Assembly: GCA_026686845.1 (NCBI GenBank)
Contig: JAIVEN010000008.1
Location: 15,778,501-15,842,500 of the forward strand
Direction: 5' to 3'
Length of the DNA: 64,000 nt
Source of the DNA: Adenanthera pavonina
Lineage: Eukaryota > Streptophyta > Magnoliopsida > Fabales > Fabaceae
The stretch's first letter is position 1. Each line of letters opens with the position of its first letter. Made by a program: the position numbers and the translations under genes. The notes under the pieces were generated by a model. That model was not told the DNA's origin, ran no database searches, and saw only the letters and a program-made list of their open reading frames with translations. Below, in pieces: positions 12,371 to 24,122 of the stretch.

Positions 12371-12750
12371 AAATCTAACAACATTGTAGTGACATCACTT
12401 GGATTGTCATTCTGATTTATAATTAATATCTTCAAATCATGTTTAAATTATATACAAGATAAAACAATATAGAGTTGGCTGTGTGTAAATACACATCTTA
12501 GCAAATGCATTCCCACACTGCATATATTTTGACATCGACTCTTACTTAGGGTCATAACAAAAACTAACATAAGAGCGAATTGTCATATTTTCAAATTAAA
12601 TGATGGTCTAAAATTAGATAGAGTCATAGATATTCTGAGAATACAAACTTTCAACTGTTCATTTGATTCAAAAATTACTTTAGCTTTAAGTATATGCTTT
12701 CTAGTTTGTGTAACAATGAAATGCGTGCTATTACATACAAACTTTAAACC
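12370..12750 (-). pseudogene. Helitron helicase C-terminal fragment, second copy
   Basis: The minus strand encodes VMTLSKSRCQNICSVGM and CVFTHSQLYIVLSCI (about 12465-12565). These match the conserved Helitron C-terminus (MTINKSQGQ...VGLYL...VFTHGQLYVALSRV) and parallel the fragment at 6130-6240. It is about 350 bp long, with upstream parts too decayed to read. It stops at the pyrimidine-rich tract. Confidence 0.65.
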
Positions 12751-12754
12751 CTTC

Positions 12755-12955
12755 TCCTTGTCTTGATCATCCCTCTTCTCTTCTTCCTCTCCTTCTTCTT
12801 CTTTCTCATCTTCATTTTTGCCTTCTTCCTCCGTTTCTTCTTCTTCTTCCCCTTCCCATTCCACTTCTTTGCCTTCTTCTTCTTCTTCCTCCTTGATTTC
12901 TTCTTGTTCTTACTCTTCTTCTTCCTCTTCTTCTTCATCTTTATTTTCTTCTTCT
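12755..12955. repeat. Polypyrimidine (CTT/CTTCTT) tract, left part
   Basis: Almost every base on the plus strand is C or T, with CTT and TTC triplets dominating. Long ORFs here on both strands (poly-Lys/Glu or poly-Phe) are low-complexity artefacts. The tract continues at 13386-13612 beyond the inserted Cassandra LTR. Confidence 0.9.
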
Positions 12956-13385
12956 TGTAACATTCGGTCACTTCTTTGGGATTGACAACTGTCCCCCCCC
13001 ACAAACTAACACAAGCCCTTTCAGTGTGCTTTATCCTCACTCACACACCTCCTTCCCAGGAGGTCACCCATCCCCAAATTGCTCCAGATCAAACACGCTT
13101 AACTGAGGAGTTCTTAAGGGATAGGCTACCAAAAAGATAAATGTATCTTGTTGGTATAGGTAATACCTATCAATTCCTTTAAGCTATCATTTAATAGTAT
13201 AGTCTCATACCTATACAGTCTCTGGATCCCTCTCGTTTTGGTATATATTCGATTCATTCATATATCCCTCCCGCTTAAAAGCCTGCCAGGAGTCGCTCCT
13301 TGTCCTTGCCTCATCACTTTATCTGACCCCTACTTTTCTTGCATCGGCGATCACTCCCCACCCTCGTCAGTGCTCAGACATCACA
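12956..13385 (-). mobile_element. Cassandra-type solo LTR, 430 bp, with embedded 5S rRNA-like segment; TSD CTTCT
   Basis: On the minus strand it runs from TGTGATGTCTGAGCAC to GAATGTTACA. It contains a segment close to the 3' half of plant 5S rRNA, with an A-box-like TTAAGCGTGTTTG (about 13102-13090) and a C-box-like GATGGGTGACCTCCTGGG (13072-13055), in the same orientation as the LTR. This is the hallmark of Cassandra TRIM retrotransposons. The flanks carry CTTCT on both sides (12951-12955 and 13386-13390), although the CTT repeat makes this less telling. No internal region or second LTR is present. It aligns along its length with 31011-31436. Confidence 0.85.
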
Positions 13386-13612
13386 CTTCTTCCTCCTCTT
13401 CTTCCACTTCCCCTTCTTCACCTTCTTTCTTATTATTCATATTCCTTTTCATCTTGATCCTCCCCCTTCTTTTTTTCCTCTTTCTATTCTTCTTCTTACT
13501 CCTCTTCCTCCTCTTCTTCCCTGTCCTCTTCTTCTTCTTCCTTCTATTCTCCTCCTCCTCCTCTTCTCCCACCTCTCCCTATTCTTTTTCTTCCTCTCCC
13601 TCCCCCTCCAAT
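13386..13612. repeat. Polypyrimidine (CTT/CCT) tract, right part
   Basis: C and T make up nearly all bases. It is the continuation of the tract interrupted by the Cassandra LTR. Serine/phenylalanine-rich ORFs across it are not taken as genes. Confidence 0.85.
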
Positions 13613-13617
13613 GTGCA

Positions 13618-13890
13618 ACCCAAACTTGTTCTTGAACATCCTTGGACTTGCCAGGAGCATTCTTGGACTTGCCAATATACAACCTTTTGCCTTATCATGT
13701 GCAACCCTGGACTAGCTTGTAAACATCCTTGAACTTGTTTAGATACAATCTTAGACTTGCCTGTAAGCATTCCAAGACATTCTTGGGTGCAACCCTATGG
13801 TTGCTGAGGAGCACATCATCAAACTTAGTTCTTTGCAATTGTGTATTTGCTCGATACAACCTTGAACTTGATCATGGACATCCCCATGAA
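13618..13890. repeat. Imperfect tandem repeat with TTGGACTTG cores
   Basis: Variants of CATCCTTGGACTTGCC and GCAACCCTGGACT recur every roughly 20-40 bp about eight times. On the minus strand this yields a short ORF with VQGC/VQEC repeats (13579-13770). I do not recognise a family. It could be a decayed repetitive gene fragment or a minisatellite. Confidence 0.5.
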
Positions 13891-14569
13891 AGTAATTGAA
13901 AAATTTTAAATATAAATTATTGTATTTTATATGTATATAATTTTTGCACTTATCAAAATAATATAGAGGTATTCTTAGAGGGTTACTACCAAAGGTGAAA
14001 ACAAATTATGTCATATTAGATTTTTGCTAAATAAACCAAACATGTATTTTAAACCTAAAACCTAACTCTGACCTATTAACAAATATAAGTAAATAAATTA
14101 AAGAAGCTTACATTTAGGGCTTACTTGATATACTTTCCAGAAAGTAAGTTCTCTAGAAGTACACTTTTTGAAAAATATATTTTTAAGAAAGATTATACAT
14201 AATTTGCTTGTTTCACTTTTCACTTCTTGGGAAGTTTAAATTAATTTTTTAAATAAAACCTAAGTATGAGAGACAAATGAAAATATAAAAGATAATGTAA
14301 CTAATAAAGGTAAATAATGAAAAATATTAAACTATTTAGAATTAGAAAGAGAGTATGTGAGAAATAATCAAATAAATGTTATAAGAAATATGAAATATAA
14401 GATAATTAATAAGAGTAAATAGTAGAAAATATTAAAATTTTTTCATAAATTTAATTATTTAACTATTTTTTTTAAAATACGTGAAATAGTTAAAAATAAT
14501 TTATATTTAAAAATGAGTACTTATCAAAATTTAATTCTAGCCAAAACTTAAAAAAAGAAAAAAACTAAA
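13891..14569. other. AT-rich spacer, nothing recognised
   Basis: It is AT-rich with only short ORFs. No termini, motifs or RNA gene could be supported. Confidence 0.5.
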
Positions 14570-15420
14570 GCCGAAGTCGCATGGTTGGGTAACGATGCCA
14601 CTTTGCTTTTTTATTTTAAAAAATAGAACAAGTTACCCATTTGACTTTGCTTTTAAAAAAAGAAAAGCGACTTGCTTTTTACGCCAACATCGCCCTCCAA
14701 TTAATCGATTTCATTTGTGATAATTTGATAAATAATTTCTGACATATGAGACATTAGTAAATAATTTATTTTTTTGTTGTCATATTTTGCAAAAAAAAAA
14801 CAGATATTGAGGAAGCTGCGGTAAGAGCAAATAAAGGAAACAGAGAGAAAAGAATAACTATTAGATGTAAGTAGAGATGCGGTTAACCACATGGCGAATC
14901 ATACAGAAAATGAAGAAATAGGTATATCAACAAACAGAATTGTACACATAACAGAACAATTTTTTGGGAGAAAACATAGGGAATTGGAATTGAAGAATAA
15001 TACCGTCAAAATTAGAAACCCGGCATCGATCTTGGTCATATCCTATAGTGAAATTAGTGCTACACCACTTGAAGCAAATTCGGCCGCCAGAGGAGAGAAT
15101 AAGGGAACGGAGATGGATTTAAAGAGCTTTGCAGTAAGTGAAGTGAAGATTTGGTTCAGATTTGAGTTTTACAGCCGCGACCAACAGGAGCTCCAGTGAT
15201 GACCTTCGACAAACGAAACGCCCTGGCTGAGGGAAGCTCCGAATGACAGTGATCGGGGAGATAAGCGGCGATCAAGATTCGAAGAGGAAATGCGTTGAGA
15301 AAAAACCTGAGCTGAATTTCAGAAAACAATTTTAACCGCAAAATTTCTTTCTTTCTTCATTTCTTTTTTTCCCCCACTGATTTCAACTCTTTATATATAA
15401 CCAAAATTTCCCGCCTTTAA
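14570..15420. other. Unidentified segment with a locally GC-richer patch and small ORFs
   Basis: The stretch at about 15020-15310 has clearly higher GC than its surroundings and short ORFs on both strands (14891-15199 plus, 102 codons; 15156-15341 minus, 61 codons). Neither product matches a family I know. The minus-strand reading has the look of a gene's 5' end (Arg/Ser/Leu-rich start followed by a pyrimidine-rich leader), but there is no continuing exon. It may be a gene fragment. Confidence 0.3.
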
Positions 15421-15569
15421 CTATTTAATTTTTTGAAACATCTTTCTTGTTACTTTTTTTTTTAAAAAAAAATCATCACTATATGCTAAAAATTTTAAGA
15501 AGCTAGTCTATTGATAAATCATAAACAATTAATGTTATAAAAAAAATCCTTAAACAATTAAGCTCTTTT

Positions 15570-15839
15570 TGTTATGAAAATTTTGAATATTAATATAGAA
15601 TACTTTTTACGTAGGACTAAATTATTGCTGAATTATATTTTTTATTTATCTAATTTAATTAATTATTATCCTTTCTAAGATTAAGGCTCATTCTAGTATT
15701 AAGGCTTATTATCTCTCATATAAATACTTTTTGTAGCAGAATAATAAACATTTGCGCTTTGTTTCTCATATTTTCTGCCCTCTCAACTTCTCTGTATTCT
15801 CTACTCCATTCTTTTTATTCTTTATTTTATTTTATAACA
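15570..15839 (+). repeat. 5' LTR of an Ale-like Ty1/copia element
   Basis: It is about 270 bp, from TGTTATGAAAATTTTG to TTTATAACA, with a TATA-like CATATAAATAC near 15717. It is followed directly by CATTATCAACACGA, whose TTATCAACACGA resembles the half-tRNA-Met primer site typical of Ale/Retrofit copia elements. The downstream pol relic agrees. The 3' LTR is missing. Confidence 0.65.
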
Positions 15840-15841
15840 CA

Positions 15842-15853
15842 TTATCAACACGA
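15842..15853 (+). other. Primer-binding site of the copia element
   Basis: TTATCAACACGA lies two bases after the LTR end. It differs slightly from the usual TTATCAGCACGA of this lineage. Confidence 0.5.
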
Positions 15854-16049
15854 TTTCGCTTAAAGATTTAAGATATGTTCTTTTCGCTTACTTATGATAT
15901 CTATTATGTTCATCATCATCATCTTCTACTTCTTATAAATTAATTATTTGTAGTGACTCTGAGTTAATCTTATGCCACATTAGAAATATAAGACCATTTA
16001 ATTGAGAAGCCACATCTAGAAGTATGAGCATAATTTAATTTTTTTATTA

Positions 16050-16390
16050 AGTTTATCTAAAGTCATCCTTACAAAATATAAATCTAATTATGAAATTATT
16101 CATATGAAGTATGAAATAGATTTTGAAGCTATATAGACTCAAAGTAATTTAATTGAGATGTCATATCTAGAAGCATGGGACATAATTTAGTTTCTCTACA
16201 AAATGGATCTTGAAATAATCCACATATAATACAAAGTGAATCTTAAAGTAATCTACATACAATACAAAGTGAATCCTGAAGTTATTTTATACAAAGTAAA
16301 TCCTAAAAATATCTACATAAATTATAAAGTAGATCTTGAAACTATTCTCATTAAGCATAAAATAAAATGAATCCTAAAAGTTATTCATAA
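16050..16390 (+). repeat. Degenerate tandem repeat, about 30-35 bp period
   Basis: Variants of TACAAAGTGAATCYTGAAGT with CTACAT/CCACAT follow one another about ten times. It lies in the 5' part of the copia internal region and encodes no ORF. Confidence 0.55.
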
Positions 16391-16574
16391 TTTGGTCTTT
16401 TTACCTTTTTATTGGTCACTTTTACTTATTTATTTAGAGCCATGAATGTATATGTTCTTTGATTGAAAAATATATATTATTGTGTGGTTTACATATTGTT
16501 TATATGCCGTCATATTTAGATTTTGATCCCAAATTTCATTGGCAAACTTTTATAAATTAAGTGAAGTTTATAAG

Positions 16575-16579
<5 letters not shown>

Positions 16580-16606
<27 letters not shown>

Positions 16607-16607
16607 A
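16580..16607. repeat. (TA)n microsatellite
   Basis: An uninterrupted TA dinucleotide run of 14 units. Confidence 0.9.
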
Positions 16608-17970
16608 TGGGAGAGGTCGTCTACAAGTTATTGTTTTTCATGGCTACGAAAGGTTGTGAGGGCTGAGGTCATATGATGCCAATAAGGATGTGTTTTGTTA
16701 AAGTTATAGAATTTTACCCAAATATCTTTTGGAATTATATTTGACCCATTAAACTTTGTATTTATATTTATTATTCAAAACTTTCATGAATTTTGTTTCA
16801 ACCCCTATTAGCTTAAAAAAAATTTTGTTGTTTAGTTAGTGGGCTTTTTAATTATAATAAATTATTTTTGAAAACTTTATTGTATTAGAAATTTTACAAT
16901 AATATTTTACAGTGCTATTTGTTAAAATTATTGGAAATATGACTTTAAACATATATAACATATTTTAGTATTACAAAATTATTTTAAAGTCTAACTTTTT
17001 CTAAACTCATAAATAGTTATATTAAATCAAATTTTAGAAATCAAACAAATAATGGGAGAGTTTCGTTTTAATCTCTCAATCATATATATTTAATTTGATT
17101 TACTAGAATTACTTAATGCATACACACTTGTTTACATATTGTAAAAATATTCTTTATGGTGTGATTATTATTTTGTCTATATTATGATATTTTATTTTAG
17201 ACAAATTCTAATAGATAAAGATATAAGAAAAATATTGTTCAGCATTATTTAATTTGTTTGATTCATTGAGAAGTTGTTTAACACTTAACACATATAAGGC
17301 TTGTGAGGAGATATTTGAGGTTATCTAATTTTATTTGAAATTATAAAGAAATTTTATCATTTTAATCCCAAATTTTACATTGGCAATTATTTCAACTTGG
17401 CTTGATTTGCTACTTCAATAATGTATGGAAAAAAGAAGTTTGATACTTTTTGTTATAGAAATTATGTCACTTTTGATTAATATTGTTGATTAAATTCTTA
17501 TGACTATGAAATTTCCTTATCTGGTATTATTTTACTCTAACTTAATGGCATTTTAAATAGTCTCTTTTCATGTCAATTTCTCCTGATTATGATTATGAAA
17601 GTGAAAAAATTTGAGTTTAATTGAATTGATCAAGGTTTTTAAGTGGAAATATATGAAAGAATAGAATTATTATTTTGATTCTTGGTTAAGTGGATACATT
17701 TGGATTTTTAGTGTTGTGAAACTTTAATATTTATTTAGTTTCACATATCAGCTATTACTTTACTACTTATAATAATTTTAATTCTATACATTATGAGTAT
17801 TAAGCCATCATGCATTGTATGACTCATACCCTTATTTGTGAGTTTTATAATATCTTGATGAATGATAGAAATTTCAGTATCTAATTGATTTACTTTAGAA
17901 ATATAAATTATTCAACATATCACTTGACATGTGCCATTGATTATATTATTATCTTTTCATTCATTTAAAG
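16608..17970. other. Decayed copia internal region, no readable domain
   Basis: AT-rich sequence between the copia leader repeats and the hAT MITE. By position it should hold the gag of the copia element, but no gag motif is readable. Confidence 0.4.
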
Positions 17971-18650
17971 TAGGGGTGTTCACGAGTCGGGATGGGCCGG
18001 GCGTTGCCTTGGCCAGATATCTGGCTCGTAACACCCCCGGGCCAACAAAATCTAGCCCGTGGCCTGGCCCGGCCTAGGATGGCCTGATGAAACACCGAGC
18101 CGAGACCAGGCCAGGTTTTGCCTGATATAAAATATAAAATAAAAAAGAAAATAAAAAATAAGTTAATTTAATTTTTTAATAAAAATATAATTAGTTTCAT
18201 TTAAAATATATTCTTATAGAAAATAATATTAGGTTAAATAGTAACATTTATCAAAATTATAAATACTTAACAATTATACATTAATTATTTTTATATAATA
18301 TTATGTTAAGAAATGAATTTAAAATTTTGAAATAAAATTAAGGATTGGAATAATAAAATATATCTACCATAATTATAAAATTAATTTATTACATGAGGCA
18401 AATGAAAAAAAATAATCATATAAAATTATTCAACATTTTTAACAAATAAAGGAAAATAAAGAAATTGAAAAAATCATTTATACCGAGCCGAGCCAGCATG
18501 GGCTTGTGAGTTGCCTGAGGCCCAGCCCAACCCAGTTTATCTTTTGGCCCAATTTGCTTCCATTTTAAATTTTTTTTCTTTTCGGCCTGGCTTGACCTGG
18601 CCTAAAATGATCAAGCCACATCGGGCCTCAAAGCTCATTGAACAGTCCTA
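17971..18650. mobile_element. hAT-type MITE, 680 bp, TSD ATTTAAAG
   Basis: It starts TAGGGGTGTTCACG and ends TGAACAGTCCTA (imperfect terminal inverted repeats), flanked by the 8-bp duplication ATTTAAAG (17963-17970 and 18651-18658). Eight bases is the hAT signature. GC-rich subterminal arms contain GGCCTGGCC/GGCCGGGC repeats around an AT-rich core. It has no ORF. It is inserted in the copia relic. Confidence 0.92.
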
Positions 18651-18959
18651 ATTTAAAGGTACTATGCACCTTATAAAAAAATTGAATTATATGACTTATT
18701 TAATTTGACATATTTTACTCAATAGTAAGAAAATTCTATTAGTACTATATCTAGTAATAAAAAAATAATTAAATGCTGGAATAGCCAATGTAATGCTACC
18801 AATGAGAACTAAAATTGTAAATTGATAATGCATTATATTCCTCTAAATCTCATGTAAATTTATTAAGTTTCAAGGATATTTACGAAAATAGATATCATAC
18901 TAAAACAATAAATGAAGGAAATGCTGAGTATCTTTATATTACAAAGATTATCTCGAAGG

Positions 18960-21067
18960 AAAAATGTATATAGGAAAAATTACATGCATTTTTGTCCAGT
19001 TTGTACTATATGTATATTAACACAATTGAATCATATGTCATTGTAAACTAGAAGTTTATAGATCATAATATGTTTTTTGTTTGACATGACCGGTTGAATT
19101 ATCCCAAATTAATTATGATGCGAAATATAATTGAAAATTTGTGTGGACTTTAATTGAAGATCTAGTAGATTTTTCAATCTAATAATTTTTCATATGCCCC
19201 TTATTCTCAAGGAAAATTGGTTATTCGATCATCACCAATAAAAATTAAGAGTGAACTAATAATCTTTGTGGGATATATATAAGGCAATATTTGTGGATCA
19301 ATACACCCACCAATGGAGTATTTAGGTATTTTCCTATTTTAATTGATGCATCAATTAGATGATCACATGTTTGTTTATTATCAACTTGTAACTAAGCATT
19401 TGCGAGATTACTTAATTAATTCAAATAAGAGAATATTTTCCTGAATATTCAATTAAGAAAATACATCTTTAAAATATTTGTGAGTTTACATCTCAAACTT
19501 TCAATGATTAATATATGTCTATTAGGATTGGGGTTGAACATTCTGTAGCATATGTTCATACACAAAATGAACTTACAGAATCATTCATCAAACATCTAAA
19601 ATTTATTGCAAAATCATTACTTATGAGATCAAAACACTCAATCTTCACTTGGGGCATGCAATTCTACATGCTACAGTATTAATTCGCATTATGCCAACAA
19701 GATATCATAAATACTCCCTTTATAAATGGTTTTTGGTCAGGAACCTAATATTTTCCATCTAAGAATTTTTTGGTGTGCGGCTTATGTTCCAATTGCTCCA
19801 CCGTAACACACTAAGATGAGACCTCAAAGAAGATTAAAAATATATGTTGGATATAAATCTCCGTCAATAATAAAATATTTTAAACTATCAGCAAGAGATT
19901 TATTTATGTCACAATATGCAAATTGTCATTTTGACGAATCAATTTTTTCAACATTAGGGAAAGAGAATAAGCAGTTGGAAAATGAAATTAGTTGTAATGA
20001 ACTATTATTATCCCATCTTGATCATCTTACAAAACAATGTAAATAAGAATTTCAAAGGACAACTCAATTGCAAAGTTTAGTAAATCAATTGCTAGACTCA
20101 TTTACTACTCAAAAGGAGTGGCTGAATCATATGTACCAGCTGCTAATACTTTAGTAAAAATTGATATCCCAGTTGGGTAATTAAAGTCTGAAGCACACAT
20201 GAAGCATGATAGACTCATCTGTTCCAAATATAAGAACTATAAAAAAAGAAAAGGAGTTAAAAAACAAGATGACCTAATTGAGGATAGGGCAATTCCAGAA
20301 GAGTGTCTTGAGGTAACTCTAGAAGAGTCCTCAGACATAATTTAAGTTTCTATTCTAGAAGAAACTCAGGTATATGAGATTTATGAAAATAATGAGATTT
20401 TAATAAATTACATCATGAATAAAATACGATGGAGCCGAAATGAAGTCAACATTGACAATAATTTTGCATATAATGTACCGTGCAATATAACGTATGACAA
20501 TGAAGATCATGAAATAAAATCAGTTAATAAATGTAGACAAAGTGGTGATTGGCTAAAATACAAAGACGCAATTGATGTAAAACTAAATATACTTGCAAAA
20601 CAAAAGGTTTTTGAACCCGCAGTCAGCATACATGAAGATGTGAAGCCAGTTGAAGATAAATGGGTCTTTGCACTAAAACAAAATGAAGATGGTGAAATCA
20701 TGAATCCAAAGCATGACTTGTAGTACAAAGGCTTTTTCAAAGATTTGGTATTTGATTATGAAGAAACATATTATCCTATAGTGGATGCATTCACTTTTGG
20801 ATATCAAATTAGTCTGACAGTATATAACAAGCTTAATATGCATCTAATGGTTGTCGTTACAACCTATTTATATAACTCATCAGATAGTAAAATCTATATG
20901 AAAATCCTAGAAGGATTTACAATACCTGAAGCATGAAAGTGGTATAATCATCTTAATAATTTTTTTTTGCTATAAGAATGACAATATTTGCTTGTGTATT
21001 TATAAAAGGAAATAGATCAAAGTTTGCTATAGTTACTATTTATGTGAATGATTTAAATATTATTAAA
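18960..21067 (+). pseudogene. Ty1/copia pol remnant (GAG-pre-integrase, integrase, start of RT)
   Basis: The order is that of a copia polyprotein. A decayed GAG-pre-integrase/zinc-finger part lies at 19000-19200. Integrase core remnants cover 19290-19700 (AHVHTQN-like, FIKHLKFIAKSLLMRSK-like). Then come RPQRRLKIYVGYKSPSIIKY (19816-19880), CRQSGDWLKYKDAIDVKL (20538-20590) and KWVFALKQNEDGEI. RT parts follow: DYEETYYPIVDAFTFGYQIS (about 20750-20815) and IYMKILEGFTIPEA. A YVNDLNII sequence, the degraded YVDD site, lies at about 21036-21064. Stops and frameshifts break it into short ORFs. It ends abruptly where a gypsy LTR begins at 21068, and no RNase H or 3' LTR was found to the right. Confidence 0.85.
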
Positions 21068-21637
21068 TGTAACAAGCCTCATTACATTATCCCAAACTTA
21101 ATCTCTGGCTAACGAAGTGTAATTGACAATGTGTACTAGACCAGGATAGAGAAAAGACTAAACTGGAGATAGAGAAGCTTCATGCCACAGCGAGACACAG
21201 GGCCGTCATGGCAAGCAGGCTTCTATTTTGGGAATATTTTTCAAGCCGAGAGCACTCACGTTGTGGTGAGCTTACTGGCGCCGCGGCAAGCGTCAAAAAT
21301 TTTGTTTAAATCAGGATCATTTCGGATGAACAGAAAAAGAAGGAAACGAAGGAAAGAATGAAGAAGCTATGTTAGGGCTTACAAGATCCGGCATTTGGGA
21401 GTGATTTTCGGCCTCCGAGAGCTTTGATCTTAGTGGGTAAGTGATCCTTGATCCTCCTTCTCTATTTTTCTTTGGTTTTGAGTTGGATTTTTTTGATATA
21501 TATTGGGATTTTTGGTTTTGGATGAACTCCACTGATTAAAACAGATGAAATGTGATTAATGAAGGATGATTTAGTGTTTATGATGCTTAAGTGTGAGTTT
21601 TAAAATGGTTATACATAATTTGGGGTAAACCCTAGGT
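21068..21637 (+). repeat. Tekay-like gypsy LTR fragment (5' part)
   Basis: It begins TGTAACAAGCCTCATTACATT and matches the first part of the LTRs at 24123, 26433 and 28460, including the GTAAGTGATCCTTGATCCTCC motif and the AACCCTAGGTT stretch where it stops. It joins a copia-type LTR end at about 21638. No 5-bp duplication matched the far side of the composite block. Confidence 0.75.
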
Positions 21638-22143
21638 TAAAATTTACACGTCAAAACTCTGCTTATTCTTTTATTAATTCATTCAAAGCTCAACTATCAT
21701 CTGTTTTGCTCATTCTTTGTATCTCAACTTTCACATCCACTCTTTTGAGAGTTTTTATTCTGTAATACATCTAAACATTTGTAGAGAGTACTTAGTGTGA
21801 GATTACACTAAGGGAGATAGTCTTACTCTTGAGTGAGAAGAGTGAGAAAACTTGTTTAAGTCTGAAGTTTGGGCTGGTGGTGTTGTACTGCAGTCATTGC
21901 AAGAACCCATTCAAATCTTGGAAGAGATAGTGAAAAAATCCCAAGTGGTGGCTTGGGGACTGGACGTAGGTCAAGTGGAATAGATCAAACCAGGATAAAC
22001 TACTGAGCTCTCTTCCCTCTGCTCTTTATTTTTTATACTCTGTTTTTAGTTATATTTTTAGTATCACTACTATTTTTCTAATTTGCAGAAAAATTTCAAT
22101 CTTTCTAATTCACCATCAACTTGGGAAGCTAGCTGAGCTAACA
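21638..22143 (+). repeat. Copia-type LTR fragment (3' part)
   Basis: It aligns with the 3' third of the solo LTR at 61054-62705. Shared features are AACTCTGCT, a GAGAG stretch, TTTGCAAGAAACCCA-like text, GGGACTGGACGTAGGTCAAG (62508-62527 there), TTTGCAGAAAA and an AATTCACC end, finishing AGCTGAGCTAACA. The first about 1.1 kb of the LTR is missing. Confidence 0.7.
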
Positions 22144-23797
22144 TTACAACCATCCATAAACCTCATATCCATTACAAGCAAACTATTTTACTTAGCACAA
22201 TACATAGACAACACAAATACACTACATAGACGATATTCCCACGTCCGGTAAGCTACTCCCTTGACTTCTTCGGACTAACGCTAGAACCTTCACTTGAAAT
22301 GTTAGTTCATGGGAAAGGGGTATGAGACAAAGTCTTAGTAACTGGGGACAACCACACACACACATATATATACATAACTCATAGAATCTCATGAATGCAG
22401 CATGAAATAGAATGCATGTCTCCCTTGCACACAGCTAGAACCACGAGCTGTCATCATAATATGATCATTCATTTAAGTAATTCCCTTCTAACAGTCTGTG
22501 AAGACTGATTCTAGGACATCACCAAGCTCACCTCCCACTAATGCACCCAACCAAAGGTAACACTAATATTCGGATCATGGTCCTCCTTCCCCTAGACCAC
22601 CTTGAATTAGTGCTGATTTAAGGAAGATGCAGTCTACAGCCGCTTGGCTCCCCTGGCCATAGGGGAGGATTTAGCGACAGGGATCTTATCTTTATCATCA
22701 TTACCACCCAATCCACCATATATCACAATCTCACAATATCATGTGGTGATGCTCACAACATATCATCATATAATCATTATCATGTCATGTCACATCATCA
22801 ACATAATCTCTAATCATCATAGTCATCATACCTTATGTGTCTAGTCGTATGCATACCATGATATAAAGACAAACCATACACACACACATATCAATATCGT
22901 GGTATAAACGGAAACATGCATATATACACATATATACCAACATAATATACATATACAACACAAACAATACAAACACCCGGTTACCTCAATTGTTACTACC
23001 ACACACACATGAGTTTCATAAGCTTTCTTGAATGTCAATCCCATAAATTGACTTCTTTGATCAACCAAACAACCTTCACAATATCATAACACCTCAATTA
23101 CCATACAATCCAAATACACAAATTACATAATTCAACTATTTTGGCCTAACCCAAGGTTCCAACACCATTTCCAAGCATAATTTAGCCCTTAGAGACCATT
23201 CAAATACTACTCAACCCCATACACTTTGGATTACTAGCTTCCACACACAATACCAACCTAGGGTTAAGCTCAAATCATGCATACACCCTTCAAAACCCAC
23301 ACCCAAGCATTATAAACACTAAATCACGCTTCTGTAACTCCATTTCATCCATTTCAATTGGTGGATTTCGACCTAAACAGGAAATCCCAACTTATAACTG
23401 AGAAAACCCAACTCAAAACTAAAGAAAATGGATAGGGAGGATTAGAGATCACTTACCAACCAAGATCCAAGCTCTTAAGGTCCAAAAACTACTCCAACTA
23501 GCCGAAAAATCAAACACTAGCATTGCTTCTCCATTGATCCCTTCGTTTCTTTCTTTTTCTTGTGCTCGACTGCCTAGACGACATCTGATTTAAACAAAAC
23601 TGGGGCATAGCACCGTGGTGGCAAGTAAGTTCACCATAACGTGAGTGCCCTTAATTTGAAAAACAATTTTGATTCTGGAGCTCGCTCACCGTGGCAAGGA
23701 GCAGGGCCATGGCATAGAGCTTCAGTAGCCTCTACTTGAACCTTCCTTCATCTTATTTTCTCCGGTCCTGCACATAATGCCAATGAGGGTTGTTACA
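22144..23797 (-). repeat. Tekay-like gypsy LTR fragment, minus strand
   Basis: On the minus strand it starts TGTAACAACCCTCATTGG at 23797 and runs about 1.65 kb into the LTR, including the GATGAT-rich part and the CTAAATCCTCCCC segment, to near the GGATATGAGG stretch. The 3' third is missing. It faces the plus-strand fragment at 21068, with the copia LTR end between them. Confidence 0.78.
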
Positions 23798-24122
23798 TCA
23801 ACTCACACCCTCAAATATCACATCTATTGCTTTCCCTTAAAAAGTTAACGAGTTATTTATAGTGCAAGTAGAAATAGGAACTTATTTCGATTAATAAATA
23901 ATCCTACGTAGTATCTAAGTAAATGTTATCTCATATAAGTCCTTCAGTATAATTTTTTTTTAATTTTTTGAATTCAATTAATAAATAATCATATGCAGGA
24001 TCTAAATTATACTAAAATAATAGGTCAAATTACCTAATTAATTGATTAAAATTAGATGCCATCACTTGAATAGCAAGCTAACATTACTTACTTGGTATTA
24101 ATGAATTAAAATTGATTAGTTT
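23798..24122. other. AT-rich spacer, nothing recognised
   Basis: There is no ORF or terminal motif beyond a candidate 5-bp target site AGTTT at 24118-24122, next to the following element. Confidence 0.5.

Noticed and set aside
12583..13040. Long poly-Lys/Glu and poly-Phe ORFs on both strands
   Set aside because: They are produced by the CTT/CCT polypyrimidine tract and by the Cassandra LTR end. There is no domain and both strands are equally open.
13238..13732. 164-codon Ser/Leu/Phe-rich ORF
   Set aside because: It runs through the Cassandra LTR, the pyrimidine tract and the following repeat. Its composition is explained by the repeats.
22644..23068. Short His/Tyr/Val-rich ORFs in LTRs (also near 24724, 27174, 37348, 59406 and 62748)
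   Set aside because: They arise from GATGAT, ATATGT and CA repeats of the Tekay-like LTR and recur in every LTR copy.
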